Positions 34,714 to 43,401 of a stretch of DNA of 63,872 nt are shown piece by piece. Origin of the DNA: Variovorax sp. YR216. GTDB taxonomy: Bacteria; Pseudomonadota; Gammaproteobacteria; Burkholderiales; Burkholderiaceae_C. The stretch lies in NCBI RefSeq assembly GCF_900107745.1, contig NZ_FNRO01000029.1, forward strand, positions 1-63,872, read 5' to 3'. Numbering within the stretch: the first letter of the stretch is position 1; every line of letters begins with the position of its first letter. A program made the translations under genes and the position numbers. The notes below the pieces were generated by a model that saw only the letters and a program-made list of their open reading frames with translations, ran no database searches and was not told the DNA's origin.

Positions 34714-35727
34714 ATGGCCCGTTCCGACACTCCCCCGACTCTCCCAGCGCCGGCCTCGCGCCGTCGCGTGCTCCAGGCCGGCGCGGCCGGCCTCGCCGTG
34801 CTCGCCGCGCCGGTGCTGGTGCGCGCGCAGGCATCGCCCAAGATCCGCATCGGCTACTGGCCCATCGCGGCGGGCCTGCCTTTCTATGCGGCGGTGGAGC
34901 AGGGCTACTTCAAGAGCGCCGGGCTCGACGTCGAAGTGCAGCGCTTCGCCGGCGCGCAGCAGATCATGGAAGCGATGCTCTCCGACCGCTGCGACGGCAG
35001 CGCCAACGGCACCGGCTCGGCCAACATCGCGATCGGCGAGATCGCGGCGCCGGGCAGCTTCAAGATCTTCTGCTCCAACCCGAGCAACGCGAAGAACGTG
35101 CTCGACCAGATGCTGGTGCCTGCCGCCAGCACCGCCAAGACCATGGCCGACCTCAAGGGCAAGCGCGTCGCCTCGGGCCCCGGCATCCAGAACGTGACGC
35201 TGGCCAAGACCATCCTCGAACGCGGCGGCGCGACCGGCGCGACCGTCGTCGAGTTGCCGATCGGCCAGCACGTCGCCTCGCTCGCGGCGGGGCAGGTCGA
35301 TGGCTGCTACACGCTGGAGCCCACCGGCACCATCGGCCGCCTCAACGGCAGCACCCGCGTGCTCGAAGCCGGCGTGATCGCGAAGTACGTGCTCGGTGAT
35401 CCGATGGCGCCGTGGTTCGGCGGCTCGGCATCGCTCACCTCCGCGTTCATCAAGAAGAACCCCGAAGCCGCGAAGAAGTTCATCACCGCCTACGGCCAGG
35501 GCGTGGCGTTCGTGCGCAGCAAGCCGGCCGAAGCGCGCCAGTACCTCAAGGGCTACACCGCGATCGAAGGCCCGCTCACCGCGGAGGTGCCGCTCGCGGC
35601 CTACACCATGTACAACGAGTTCACGCCGGCCGACGTCGCGTACTTCCAGAAGTTCTTCGACCTGTTCTCGGAAAAGGGCATCTTCTCGTCGCGCCTGATG
35701 GTCGACACGATGCTCTACAAGGGGTGA
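34714..35727 (+). CDS. ABC transporter periplasmic binding protein (NMT1/TauA-like)
   Basis: A 337-aa exported protein with a twin-arginine-like signal (SRRRVLQAGAAGLAVLAAPV) and the NMT1/THI5-TauA fold: IRIGYWPIAAGLPFYAAVEQ, then GYFKSAGLDVEV. This family binds taurine, sulfonates, nitrate, pyrimidine precursors or ureides. It is followed by permease and ATPase genes, forming a complete importer directly after allophanate hydrolase, so the ligand is probably a nitrogen-rich compound whose breakdown yields allophanate. GGAG is 8 bases before the ATG. Confidence 0.88.
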   Translation: MARSDTPPTLPAPASRRRVLQAGAAGLAVLAAPVLVRAQASPKIRIGYWPIAAGLPFYAAVEQGYFKSAGLDVEVQRFAGAQQIMEAMLSDRCDGSANGTGSANIAIGEIAAPGSFKIFCSNPSNAKNVLDQMLVPAASTAKTMADLKGKRVASGPGIQNVTLAKTILERGGATGATVVELPIGQHVASLAAGQVDGCYTLEPTGTIGRLNGSTRVLEAGVIAKYVLGDPMAPWFGGSASLTSAFIKKNPEAAKKFITAYGQGVAFVRSKPAEARQYLKGYTAIEGPLTAEVPLAAYTMYNEFTPADVAYFQKFFDLFSEKGIFSSRLMVDTMLYKG

Positions 35728-35731
35728 TGCG

Positions 35732-36562
35732 ATGAGCAGCCCCGCACCCACTGGCGCCGCGCCCTGGGCCGCGCCCGCCGCATCGCAAGCCGCCGCGCCG
35801 CCGCGCGGATCTCACTGGGGCAAGGCCCTTCCTTTCATAGGCCCGGCGGTGCTCTTCGTCATTTGGGATCTCGCGGTGCGGCTCGGCTTCATCAAGGCGA
35901 TCCTGCTGCCGATGCCCTCCGACACCATCGCAACGCTGATCGCCGGGCTGGCGGGTGGGGCGCTCTTGACCGACTTCGCGGTCACCGTATGGCGCACGTT
36001 GCAGGCCTTCATGATCGCGGCGGTGGTCGGCGTGCCGCTGGGCGTGCTGCTCGGCAGCAACGAGAAGGCGTATCGCAGCGTCGAGTTCCTGATCGACTTC
36101 TTCCGCTCCACCCCGTCGTCGGCACTCATCCCGCTCTTCCTGATGATCTTCGGCGTCTCCGACGTCAACAAGGTCGCGATCGCCGCGTTCGGCGCCATGC
36201 TGATCGTGGTGTTCAACAGCGCCTATGGCGTGATGAACGCACGCAAGCAGCGGGTGATGGCCGCGAAGGTGATGGGCGCATCGCGCTGGCAGATCTTCCG
36301 CGACGTGCTGGTGTGGGAGAGCCTGCAGCCGAGCTTTGTCGGACTGCGCTCCGCGGTCTCGATGGCGCTGGTGATCGTGATCGTGGCCGAGATGTTCATC
36401 GGCTCCGACAGCGGCCTGGGTCATCGCATCATCAACTCGCAGCAGGTGATGAACGTGAAGGACATGTACGCATCGATCCTCGCGGCGGGCGCGCTGGGCT
36501 ATGCGCTGAACATCCTCTTCCTGCTGGCCGAGCGCCGCATCGTGCACTGGAGCGGACGATGA
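35732..36562 (+). CDS. ABC transporter permease (TauC/SsuC-like)
   Basis: A 276-aa inner-membrane protein with about six hydrophobic segments and the binding-protein-dependent EAA-type loop KVMGASRWQIFRDVLVWES (about residues 182-200), which docks the ATPase. The 30-residue N-terminus is Ala/Pro-rich. It begins 4 bp after the binding-protein gene and its stop overlaps the ATPase start (ATGA), so the three form one coupled importer. Confidence 0.9.
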   Translation: MSSPAPTGAAPWAAPAASQAAAPPRGSHWGKALPFIGPAVLFVIWDLAVRLGFIKAILLPMPSDTIATLIAGLAGGALLTDFAVTVWRTLQAFMIAAVVGVPLGVLLGSNEKAYRSVEFLIDFFRSTPSSALIPLFLMIFGVSDVNKVAIAAFGAMLIVVFNSAYGVMNARKQRVMAAKVMGASRWQIFRDVLVWESLQPSFVGLRSAVSMALVIVIVAEMFIGSDSGLGHRIINSQQVMNVKDMYASILAAGALGYALNILFLLAERRIVHWSGR

Positions 36563-37392
36563 GAGCCACCACCGGAAACGTCGTCAACGGGCCGGTGTAC
36601 GCCGATGTGCCGGCGCCTGTCTTCCAGCCGGGGCCGGCGGGCACGCACATCACGATCCGCGGGCTCACCAAGTACTTTGCGGGCTGGCCGCTGTACGAGA
36701 ACTTCGACCTCGACATCCCGAAGAACAGGATCGTCTCGGTCTTCGGCCCCAACGGCTGCGGCAAGTCCACGCTGATCAACATGATCGCGGGGTTGATCCC
36801 GATCGACGCGGGCGAGATCCTGTTCGACGGCAAGTCGCTCAAGGACACCAAGATCGGCTATGTCTTCCAGAACTACCGCGAAGCGATGTTCCCGTGGATG
36901 CGGACCATCGACAACATCGCCTATCCGCTGAAGCTCGAAGGCCGCTCGAAGGTGGAAGTCGACCGCCGCATGCAGGAGCTCGTGGCCTCGTTCGACGTCA
37001 AGTTCGACCTCAATCGCTATCCCTACGAGCTTTCGGGCGGGCAGCAGCAGACGGCCTCGATCATGCGGGCGCTGGCGCCGAACCCGGAGGTGCTGTTCCT
37101 CGACGAGCCGTTTTCCGCGCTCGACTTCGAGATGACGCTCTTCATCCGCGAGAAGCTGCAGGAAGTCTTCATGCAGACCGGCACCACGATGCTGCTGGTG
37201 TCGCACGATCTCGAGGAAGCGGTGTACCTCGCGGACCAGGTGCTGCTGCTGACGAAGCGGCCGACGAAGGTCGCGGAGATCCTCGACTACCGGGACGAGC
37301 GGCCGCGCACGCTTGAAACCTTGAGCTCGGCGAGCTTCGTCGCCATGAAGAAGCTGAGCCTGGAGATCTTCCAGCGCGAAGTGCGTCGATGA
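36559..37392 (+). CDS. ABC transporter ATPase (TauB/SsuB-like)
   Basis: A 277-aa nucleotide-binding subunit: Walker A FGPNGCGKST, Q-loop VFQNYREAMFPWM, signature YELSGGQQQT, Walker B VLFLDEPFSALD and H-loop VSHDLEEAV. A 30-residue extension precedes the usual start of the domain. It energises the importer encoded by the two upstream genes and overlaps the permease gene by 4 bp. Confidence 0.92.
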   Translation: MRATTGNVVNGPVYADVPAPVFQPGPAGTHITIRGLTKYFAGWPLYENFDLDIPKNRIVSVFGPNGCGKSTLINMIAGLIPIDAGEILFDGKSLKDTKIGYVFQNYREAMFPWMRTIDNIAYPLKLEGRSKVEVDRRMQELVASFDVKFDLNRYPYELSGGQQQTASIMRALAPNPEVLFLDEPFSALDFEMTLFIREKLQEVFMQTGTTMLLVSHDLEEAVYLADQVLLLTKRPTKVAEILDYRDERPRTLETLSSASFVAMKKLSLEIFQREVRR

Positions 37393-37403
37393 CAGGAGCC
37401 GCC

Positions 37404-37610
37404 ATGACGCCTGTTCAGATCGAGACGTACGTCGATGCCGCAGCCGCGGCGCTTGGCTTGCGGCTGCGGCCCAACCATCGGGCGGGTGTCGTTCGCTACT
37501 TCGCGCTCGCGGCGGAGTTCGCTGCAGTTGTCGAAGCGGTGCCGCTGGAGCCGCATGACGAGCCCGCAGTGAACTTCTCGCCTGTCGCGCCGAGGGAGAA
37601 AGAGCAATGA
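37404..37610 (+). CDS. atzG: AtzG-like small partner subunit (DUF4089)
   Basis: A 68-aa helical protein of the DUF4089/AtzG/HpxX family (IETYVDAAAAALGL, then HRAGVVRYFALAAEF). AtzG resembles GatC and stabilises the AtzE amidase in a complex, as GatC does for GatA. AGGAG lies 7 bases before the ATG at 37404, which is preferred over an ATG 15 bases earlier. Its stop overlaps the amidase start by 4 bp. This pairing strongly supports an AtzE/HpxY-type enzyme next door. Confidence 0.85.
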   Translation: MTPVQIETYVDAAAAALGLRLRPNHRAGVVRYFALAAEFAAVVEAVPLEPHDEPAVNFSPVAPREKEQ

Positions 37611-39031
37611 AGGCCGCCGAGATCGTGCTCAAGGACGCCACGACGATGGCCCAGGCCGTGCGCTCGGGCGTGGTGCGTGCCAGCGATCTCGTGCAGGCGA
37701 GCCTTGATCGCATCGCCGCCACCGACGTGCGCGTGAACGCGTTCACCGACGTGGTCCGCGAGCGCGCATTGCGGCGCGCGGCGCAAATCGACGAATCGCT
37801 CGCTTCGGACCGGAGCGAGCGTACGCGCGAACTGCCGCTGCTGGGCGTGCCCTTCGCGGTGAAGAACCTCTTCGACATCGCCGGCCTGCCGACGCTCGCG
37901 GGATCGAAGATCGAGCGGGAGGCCACGCCGGCACGCAGCGATGCAACGCTCGTGCGCCGGCTGGAAAGCGCCGGCGCGGTGCTGGTCGGCGCGCTCAACA
38001 TGGACGAGTACGCCTACGGCTTCACGACCGAGAACAGTCACGTCGGCGCGGCGCACAACCCGCACGACCTCTCGCGCATCGCCGGCGGATCGTCCGGCGG
38101 CTCCGGCGCCGCGGTGGCGGCGGGGCAGGTGCCGATCACGCTCGGGTCGGACACCAATGGATCGATCCGCGTGCCCGCATCGCTGTGTGGCGTGTTCGGG
38201 CTCAAGCCGACCTTCGGGAGACTGCCGCGCACGGGCAGCTATCCCTTCGTGTCGAGCCTCGATCATCTCGGGCCGTTCGCGCGCTCGGTTCGTGACCTGG
38301 CTGCCGCCTACGACGCGATGCAAGGCCCCGAGACACTGGGGCCGCGCGATCCCGGGTGCGCTCAGCGGACCATCGAGCTGGCATCGCCGGCACTGGGCCA
38401 CGGCCTGCACGGGCTGCGGATCGGCGTGCTCGGCGGCTGGTTCCGCGAACGCGCGCAGCCCGAGGCGATCACCGCGGTCGATGCCGTCGCACAGGCGCTG
38501 GGTGCGAATCACACGGTGGAACTGCCGATGGTCGAGGCGGGACGCGCGGCGGCATTCCTCATCACCAATGCCGAAGGTGCAGCACTGCATCTGCCGGACC
38601 TGCGCACCCGTGCACAGGACTTCGAACCGCTGTCGCGCGATCGCTTTCTCGCGGGCGCGCTGCTGCCGGCCGCGTGGGTCGCGCGTGCGCAGCGTGTGCG
38701 GCGGCTCTATGCGGAGCAGGTCGCACGCCTTCTGGATCGCTTCGACATCCTGCTGGCGCCCGCGACACCCTGCGCCGCGACGCCGATCGGCGCCGAATGG
38801 TTCGAGCTCAACGGCCAGCGGCTGCCAGTGCGCCCCAACATGGGCGTGCTGACGCAGCCGATCTCGTGCATCGGACTGCCGGTGTGCGCGGTGCCGGTGT
38901 GGGGCGCGCATCCCAGCCTGCCGATCGGCGTGCAGGTGATCGCTGCGCCGTGGCGCGAAGACCTGGTGCTGCGCGTTGCCGCAATGCTCGAATCGGCGGG
39001 TGTTGCGCAGGCGCCAGTCGCACCGCTTTGA
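37607..39031 (+). CDS. atzE: AtzE/HpxY-like amidase
   Basis: A 474-aa amidase-signature enzyme with Lys86 (FAVKNLFDI), cis-Ser in AGGSSGGSGA (Ser162/163) and nucleophile Ser186 (GSDTNGSIRVPAS). AtzE with AtzG hydrolyses 1-carboxybiuret in cyanurate degradation; the related HpxXY acts in ureide breakdown from uric acid. Which substrate is used here cannot be decided from sequence. It is coupled to atzG by a 4-bp overlap and followed by an AtzH-like gene, the same order as in those pathways. No C-terminal allophanate-hydrolase domain, unlike the first gene of the island. Confidence 0.85.
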   Translation: MKAAEIVLKDATTMAQAVRSGVVRASDLVQASLDRIAATDVRVNAFTDVVRERALRRAAQIDESLASDRSERTRELPLLGVPFAVKNLFDIAGLPTLAGSKIEREATPARSDATLVRRLESAGAVLVGALNMDEYAYGFTTENSHVGAAHNPHDLSRIAGGSSGGSGAAVAAGQVPITLGSDTNGSIRVPASLCGVFGLKPTFGRLPRTGSYPFVSSLDHLGPFARSVRDLAAAYDAMQGPETLGPRDPGCAQRTIELASPALGHGLHGLRIGVLGGWFRERAQPEAITAVDAVAQALGANHTVELPMVEAGRAAAFLITNAEGAALHLPDLRTRAQDFEPLSRDRFLAGALLPAAWVARAQRVRRLYAEQVARLLDRFDILLAPATPCAATPIGAEWFELNGQRLPVRPNMGVLTQPISCIGLPVCAVPVWGAHPSLPIGVQVIAAPWREDLVLRVAAMLESAGVAQAPVAPL

Positions 39032-39042
39032 AGGCCCGAACG

Positions 39043-39423
39043 ATGACACCCCTGATCAATCTCCCCGAGGTCGTGGCCGAGGTCACCGCCGCCTTCGATC
39101 GCTACGAAGACGCGCTGGTGAACAACAAGGTCGATGTGCTCGACGGGCTGTTCTGGGACAGCCCGCACACGTTGCGCTACGGCGCGACCGAAAACCTCTA
39201 TGGCTATGCCGAGATCCAGGCGTTCCGCGCCGCACGTCCGGCGCAGGGCCTCGCGCGCGAGATCCTGCGCACCGTGATCACCACCTATGGCCTCGACTTC
39301 GCGACCGCCAACATCGAATTCCGTCGCGAGGGAAGCACAAGGACGGGGCGTCAGAGCCAGACATGGATGCGCACCGCCCAAGGCTGGCGCGTGGTGGCCG
39401 CGCACGTGAGCCTTCTGGGCTGA
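39043..39423 (+). CDS. atzH: AtzH/HpxZ-like SnoaL-fold protein (DUF3225)
   Basis: A 126-aa cone-shaped SnoaL-like protein: INLPEVVAEVTAAFDRYEDA, then FWDSPHTLRYG and QTWMRTAQGWRVVAAHVS. Family members lie next to AtzG/AtzE or HpxX/HpxY; AtzH has been proposed to act on a dicarboxyurea intermediate. It begins 11 bp after the amidase stop. A stop-to-start gap of about 110 bp with a palindrome follows, dividing the island into two transcriptional halves. Confidence 0.82.
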   Translation: MTPLINLPEVVAEVTAAFDRYEDALVNNKVDVLDGLFWDSPHTLRYGATENLYGYAEIQAFRAARPAQGLAREILRTVITTYGLDFATANIEFRREGSTRTGRQSQTWMRTAQGWRVVAAHVSLLG

Positions 39424-39471
39424 TTCCGGTCCCATTTCGGTTCGTTTCCGCTGGTACGGTTTATGCACACC

Positions 39472-39487
39472 AACTTGTATCCAAGTT
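39472..39487. promoter_or_regulatory. Candidate GntR operator 2: AACTTG-TATC-CAAGTT
   Basis: A perfect inverted repeat (6-base arms, 4-base spacer) 45 bp before the BMP receptor start. Its centre, CTTGTATCCAAG, has the same CTTG-N4-CAAG plan as operator 1 at 32957-32970. The duplication of this motif upstream of the first gene of each half of the island is the best evidence that one regulator controls both. Confidence 0.65.
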
Positions 39488-39532
39488 AGGCCTCGACGCC
39501 ACTCCGCCCCCTCACTTCCAGGAGCCTGCACC

Positions 39533-40648
39533 ATGAGCCAGTTCAATCGTCGCGATTCCCTCAAGTCCCTTGCAGCACTTGCGTCGGCGACGACGCTCGG
39601 CGGCTGGAGTGCGCTCGCCAGCGCGCAGAAGCCGATGACCGTCGGCGTGATCTACGTCGGCCCGCGTGACGACTACGGCTACAACCAGGCGCATGCGCAG
39701 GCGGCCGCCGAGCTCAAGAAGATGCCCGGCATCAAGGTGGTCGAGGAAGAGAACGTGCCCGAGACCGCCGCCGTGCAGAAGACGATGACCGGCATGATCG
39801 CGCAGGACGGCGCGTCGCTGCTCTTCCCGACCTCCTTCGGCTACTTCGACCCGCACATCCTCGCGGTCGCGCCGAAGAACCCCGATGTGCGCTTCTCGCA
39901 CTGCGGCGGCCTCTGGACCGAGGGCAAGCACCCGAAGAACGTCGGCAGCTTCTTCGGCTACATCGACGAGTGCCAGTACCTCAACGGCGTGGTCGCGGGC
40001 CACATGACCAAGAGCAACAAGATCGCCTTCGTCGCCGCCAAGCCGATCCCGCAGGTGCTGCGCAACATCAACGCCTTCACGATGGGCGCGCGCTCGGTCA
40101 AGCCGAACATTACCTGCAGCGTGATCTTCACCGGGGACTGGTCGATGGCCGTGAAGGAAGCGGAAGCGACCAACAGCCTCGCGGACCAGGGTTGCGATGT
40201 GTTCACGATGCACGTCGACGGCCCGAAGGTGGTGGTCGAGACCGCAGCCAAGCGCGGGAAGATGGTCTGCGGCTACCACGCGAGCCAGGCCAAGCTGGCG
40301 CCCGCCGCCTACCTGACCGGCGCCGAATGGAACTGGCTCACTGCCTACAAGACGATCATCGATGCGGCGCAGACCGGCAAGCCGCATCCCAACTTCCTGC
40401 GCGGCGGGCTGAAAGAGGGCTACGTGAAGATGTCGCCCTACGGTTCGATGGTGACGGATGCCGCGAAGAAGAACGCCGACGACATCAAGGCCAAGATGCT
40501 CGCGGGCAGCTTCGACATCTTCCAGGGGCCGCTCAAGGACAACAAGGGCAATGTCGTGATCGCGGCCGGCAAGACGCTGAAGCAGACCGATCTCGAACTG
40601 GAGAAGATGAACTACCTCGTCGAAGGCGTCGTCGGCTCGGTCGGCTAA
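39533..40648 (+). CDS. BMP-family ABC transporter substrate-binding protein
   Basis: A 371-aa exported protein (signal NRRDSLKSLAALASATTLGG, twin-arginine-like) of the basic-membrane-protein family: VGVIYVGPRDDYGYNQAHAQ and FGYIDECQYLNGVVAGHM are typical. BMP proteins usually bind nucleosides, purines or similar heterocycles in the periplasm. CAGGAG is 8 bases upstream. Two permease genes and an ATPase gene follow, giving a complete second importer in the island. A ligand such as uric acid derivative or ureide is possible. Confidence 0.9.
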   Translation: MSQFNRRDSLKSLAALASATTLGGWSALASAQKPMTVGVIYVGPRDDYGYNQAHAQAAAELKKMPGIKVVEEENVPETAAVQKTMTGMIAQDGASLLFPTSFGYFDPHILAVAPKNPDVRFSHCGGLWTEGKHPKNVGSFFGYIDECQYLNGVVAGHMTKSNKIAFVAAKPIPQVLRNINAFTMGARSVKPNITCSVIFTGDWSMAVKEAEATNSLADQGCDVFTMHVDGPKVVVETAAKRGKMVCGYHASQAKLAPAAYLTGAEWNWLTAYKTIIDAAQTGKPHPNFLRGGLKEGYVKMSPYGSMVTDAAKKNADDIKAKMLAGSFDIFQGPLKDNKGNVVIAAGKTLKQTDLELEKMNYLVEGVVGSVG

Positions 40649-40678
40649 GGCGCACAACTCCAGCACCGCGAGCCGACG

Positions 40679-41764
40679 ATGCCCAGCGCATTGAAAGAGA
40701 TCGCCCTGCCGGTGTTCGCCATCGCGGCGGCGCTGCTGCTGTTCGGCGTGTTCGTCTGGTTCGCCGGCGTCAGCCCGGTGGATGTGTGGGTCATCCTCTT
40801 CAAGGGCGCGTTCGGCGACTGGTTCTCGTGGCAGAACACGTTGCAGCGCTCGGCGCCGTTGATGCTCACCGCGCTGTGCGTCGCGATTCCGGCGCGCGCA
40901 GGGCTGGTCATCATCGGCGGCGAGGGCGCGCTGGTGCTCGGCGGGTTGGCCTGCGCTGCCTTGCCCTACGTGATGCCGCTGCCCGCCAATGTCGCCGGGA
41001 CTTTCGCGCTGTGCGTCGCGGGTGCGATCGCCGGTGCTGCATGGATTGCACTCGCCGGCTGGCTGCGCCAGTACCGCGGCATCAACGAGACCATCAGCAG
41101 CCTGCTGCTTGCGTACGTGGCGATCGGCTTCTTCAAGCACTTCGTCGAGGGCGCGCTGCGCGATCCCGCGAGCCTCAACAAGCCGGCGACGCGATCGCTG
41201 GCGGAGGGCCTCGGGATCGGCGGCATCGGCGGCTCGGATGTGCATTGGGGGCTGGTGATCGGCATCGTCGCCTGCCTCGCCTCGGGTCTGTGGCTGCGAT
41301 TCACCGCCTCGGGCTTCTCCGTGCGTGTGGTCGGCGGCAATCCGCGCACCGCGCAACTCGTCGGATTGCCGGCCAATCGACTGATCCTTGCGGCATGCGG
41401 CCTCGGCGGCGCGTGCGCCGGCGTGGCGGGCGCGGTCGAAGTGGCCGCAGTGCACACCAATGCGAATGCTTCGTTGATCGCCGGCTACGGCTATGCGGGC
41501 ATCCTCGTTTCGTTCATCGCGCGGCACAACCCGGTGGCCATCATCCCGGTGGCGATCCTGTTCGGCGGATTCGGTGCGGCAGGCAGCCTGCTGCAGCGGC
41601 GGCTCGGATTGCCGGATGCCTCGGTTCTGGTGCTGCAGGGCATCGCCTTCGTGCTGATCCTTGCGAGCGAAGGCCTGCGCATGGTCGACTGGAAGGCGTT
41701 GCTGAAGAATCGCGCGCCCGTTGCGCCGCGCAGTCCCGTGATTGCGACGGAGGCCACGCCATGA
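40679..41764 (+). CDS. BMP-type ABC transporter permease 1
   Basis: A 361-aa inner-membrane protein with about 9-10 hydrophobic segments. The family-typical IIGGEGALVLGGLACAALPY, YRGINETISSLLLAYVAIGF and GNPRTAQLVGLPANRLILAA segments match YufP/BmpB-type permeases. It overlaps the next permease gene by 4 bp, and the pair should form the heterodimeric channel for the BMP receptor. Confidence 0.9.
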   Translation: MPSALKEIALPVFAIAAALLLFGVFVWFAGVSPVDVWVILFKGAFGDWFSWQNTLQRSAPLMLTALCVAIPARAGLVIIGGEGALVLGGLACAALPYVMPLPANVAGTFALCVAGAIAGAAWIALAGWLRQYRGINETISSLLLAYVAIGFFKHFVEGALRDPASLNKPATRSLAEGLGIGGIGGSDVHWGLVIGIVACLASGLWLRFTASGFSVRVVGGNPRTAQLVGLPANRLILAACGLGGACAGVAGAVEVAAVHTNANASLIAGYGYAGILVSFIARHNPVAIIPVAILFGGFGAAGSLLQRRLGLPDASVLVLQGIAFVLILASEGLRMVDWKALLKNRAPVAPRSPVIATEATP

Positions 41765-42681
41765 CCGCCGATCAGTGGGTGGCGCTGTTCGCGGCGATCG
41801 TCGGCGGCGCGTTGCGCGTCGGCGCGCCCTTCCTGTTCGTGAGCCTGGGCGAGTGCCTCACCGAGAAATCGGGCCGCATCAACCTGGGTCTCGAAGGCGT
41901 TCTGGTGCTTTCGGCGATGGCCTCGTTCGGGGGCGCGTGGCTCACCGATTCCGCATGGCTCGGCGCGCTGTTGGGCGCGATCGTCGGTGCGATGCTCGCC
42001 CTGTTGCATGGCCTGCTGTGTTCCCTCGACCGCGTGAACGACGTCGCGACCGGCATCGCGCTGATGCTGCTGGGCACCGGCCTCGCGTTCTATCTCGGCA
42101 AGCCGCTGATCCAGCCGCAGGCGCCACAGCTCCCGGCCATTCCGCTGGGCAACTGGAGCGACAACCCGGTCATCCGCTCGGCGCTTCAGGTCAATGCGCT
42201 GGTGCCGGTGGGCATCGCCCTCGCGGTGCTGCTGTGGTGGGGCTTTGCGCGCACGCGCATCGGGTTGCTCGTGCGCATGGCGGGCGATTCGGCGAACGCG
42301 ACGCGCGCGCTGGGCTACTCGGTCTCCGGGCTGCGCATCGCGGCGACCACGGCGGGCGGGTTCATCGCGGGGCTCGGCGGTGCATCGCTCACGCTCTTCT
42401 ATCCGGGGAGCTGGAACGAAGGCATCTCCAGCGGACAGGGCCTGATCGCGGTGGCGCTGGTGATCTTCGCGCGCTGGAGCCCGCTGCGATGCATCGGCGC
42501 GGCGCTGCTCTTCGGCGGCGCGGGCGCGATCGGGCCGGCGCTGCAATCGATCGGGGTGGGCTGGGGCTATCACCTCTTCAACACGGTGCCCTACGTGCTG
42601 ACGCTCGTGATCCTCGTGCTGACCTGCAAGCCGGGCAAGGTGGCGGTCGGCAGTCCCGGCGAGTTGTCTTCCACACGATGA
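41761..42681 (+). CDS. BMP-type ABC transporter permease 2
   Basis: A 306-aa inner-membrane protein with about 8 hydrophobic segments. LGECLTEKSGRINLGLEGVL and AGDSANATRALGYSVSGLRI are the YufQ-type permease signatures. Its start and stop each overlap a neighbour by 4 bp: permease 1 upstream and the cysteine hydrolase downstream. That hydrolase is therefore translated with the transporter, tying the imported compound to it. Confidence 0.9.
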   Translation: MTADQWVALFAAIVGGALRVGAPFLFVSLGECLTEKSGRINLGLEGVLVLSAMASFGGAWLTDSAWLGALLGAIVGAMLALLHGLLCSLDRVNDVATGIALMLLGTGLAFYLGKPLIQPQAPQLPAIPLGNWSDNPVIRSALQVNALVPVGIALAVLLWWGFARTRIGLLVRMAGDSANATRALGYSVSGLRIAATTAGGFIAGLGGASLTLFYPGSWNEGISSGQGLIAVALVIFARWSPLRCIGAALLFGGAGAIGPALQSIGVGWGYHLFNTVPYVLTLVILVLTCKPGKVAVGSPGELSSTR

Positions 42682-43385
42682 ACGCCATGAACTCCACCCA
42701 CGTCGCGGCGAACCCGTACCTGTGGCCCTACGACGGCGCGCTGCGGCCGGACAACACCGCGCTGATCGTGATCGACATGCAGACCGACTTCTGCGGCAAG
42801 GGCGGCTATGTCGACGTGATGGGCTACGACCTCTCGCTGGTGCAGGCGCCGATCGAGCCGATCCGCCGCACGCTCGCGCGCATGCGGGCGCTGGGCTTCC
42901 ACATCATCCATACGCGCGAAGGGCATCGCCCCGATCTCGCCGACCTGCCCGCCAACAAGCGCTGGCGTTCGCGGCAGATCGGCGCGAACGGCGTGGGCAT
43001 CGGCGATGACGGCCCTTGTGGCCGCATCCTGGTGCGCGGCGAGCCGGGGTGGGAGATCATCCCCGCGCTCGCGCCGATCGACGGCGAAGTGGTCATCGAC
43101 AAACCCGGCAAGGGCTCGTTCTACGCGACCGACCTCGAACTGGTGCTGCGCACGCGCGGTATCGAGAACCTGATCCTCGCCGGCATCACCACCGACGTGT
43201 GCGTGCACACCACCATGCGCGACGCGAACGACCGCGGCTTCGAATGCCTGCTGCTGTCGGACTGCACCGCCGCGACCGACCACGGCAACCATCTCGCGGC
43301 GCTCAAGATGATCACGATGCAGGGTGGCGTGTTCGGCGCGCACGCGACCTCGGGCGCGCTGCTCGAGACACTGGCGACGTTCTGA
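42678..43385 (+). CDS. Cysteine hydrolase resembling biuret/triuret hydrolase
   Basis: A 235-aa isochorismatase-fold amidohydrolase with triad Asp33 (VIDMQTDF), Lys142 (VVIDKPGKGSF) and Cys175 (GITTDVCVHTT), and Gln215 in TMQGGVFG. The N-terminal pattern PYLWPYDGALRPDNTALIVI, GKGGYVDVMGYDLSLVQAPI and REGHRPDLADLPANKRW is what I recall for Rhizobium biuret hydrolase and Herbaspirillum triuret hydrolase. These release ammonia to give allophanate or carboxybiuret, exactly what the AtzF and AtzEG enzymes here would consume. The two activities cannot be separated by eye. Coupled to the permease gene by a 4-bp overlap. Confidence 0.82.
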   Translation: MNAMNSTHVAANPYLWPYDGALRPDNTALIVIDMQTDFCGKGGYVDVMGYDLSLVQAPIEPIRRTLARMRALGFHIIHTREGHRPDLADLPANKRWRSRQIGANGVGIGDDGPCGRILVRGEPGWEIIPALAPIDGEVVIDKPGKGSFYATDLELVLRTRGIENLILAGITTDVCVHTTMRDANDRGFECLLLSDCTAATDHGNHLAALKMITMQGGVFGAHATSGALLETLATF

Positions 43386-43401
43386 GAAAGGCTCCGGCAC
43401 C

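Noticed and set aside
40969..41760. Upstream extension of BMP permease 2 through permease 1
   Set aside because: Arg-rich shadow; the true ATG at 41761 overlaps the permease 1 stop by 4 bp like its neighbours.
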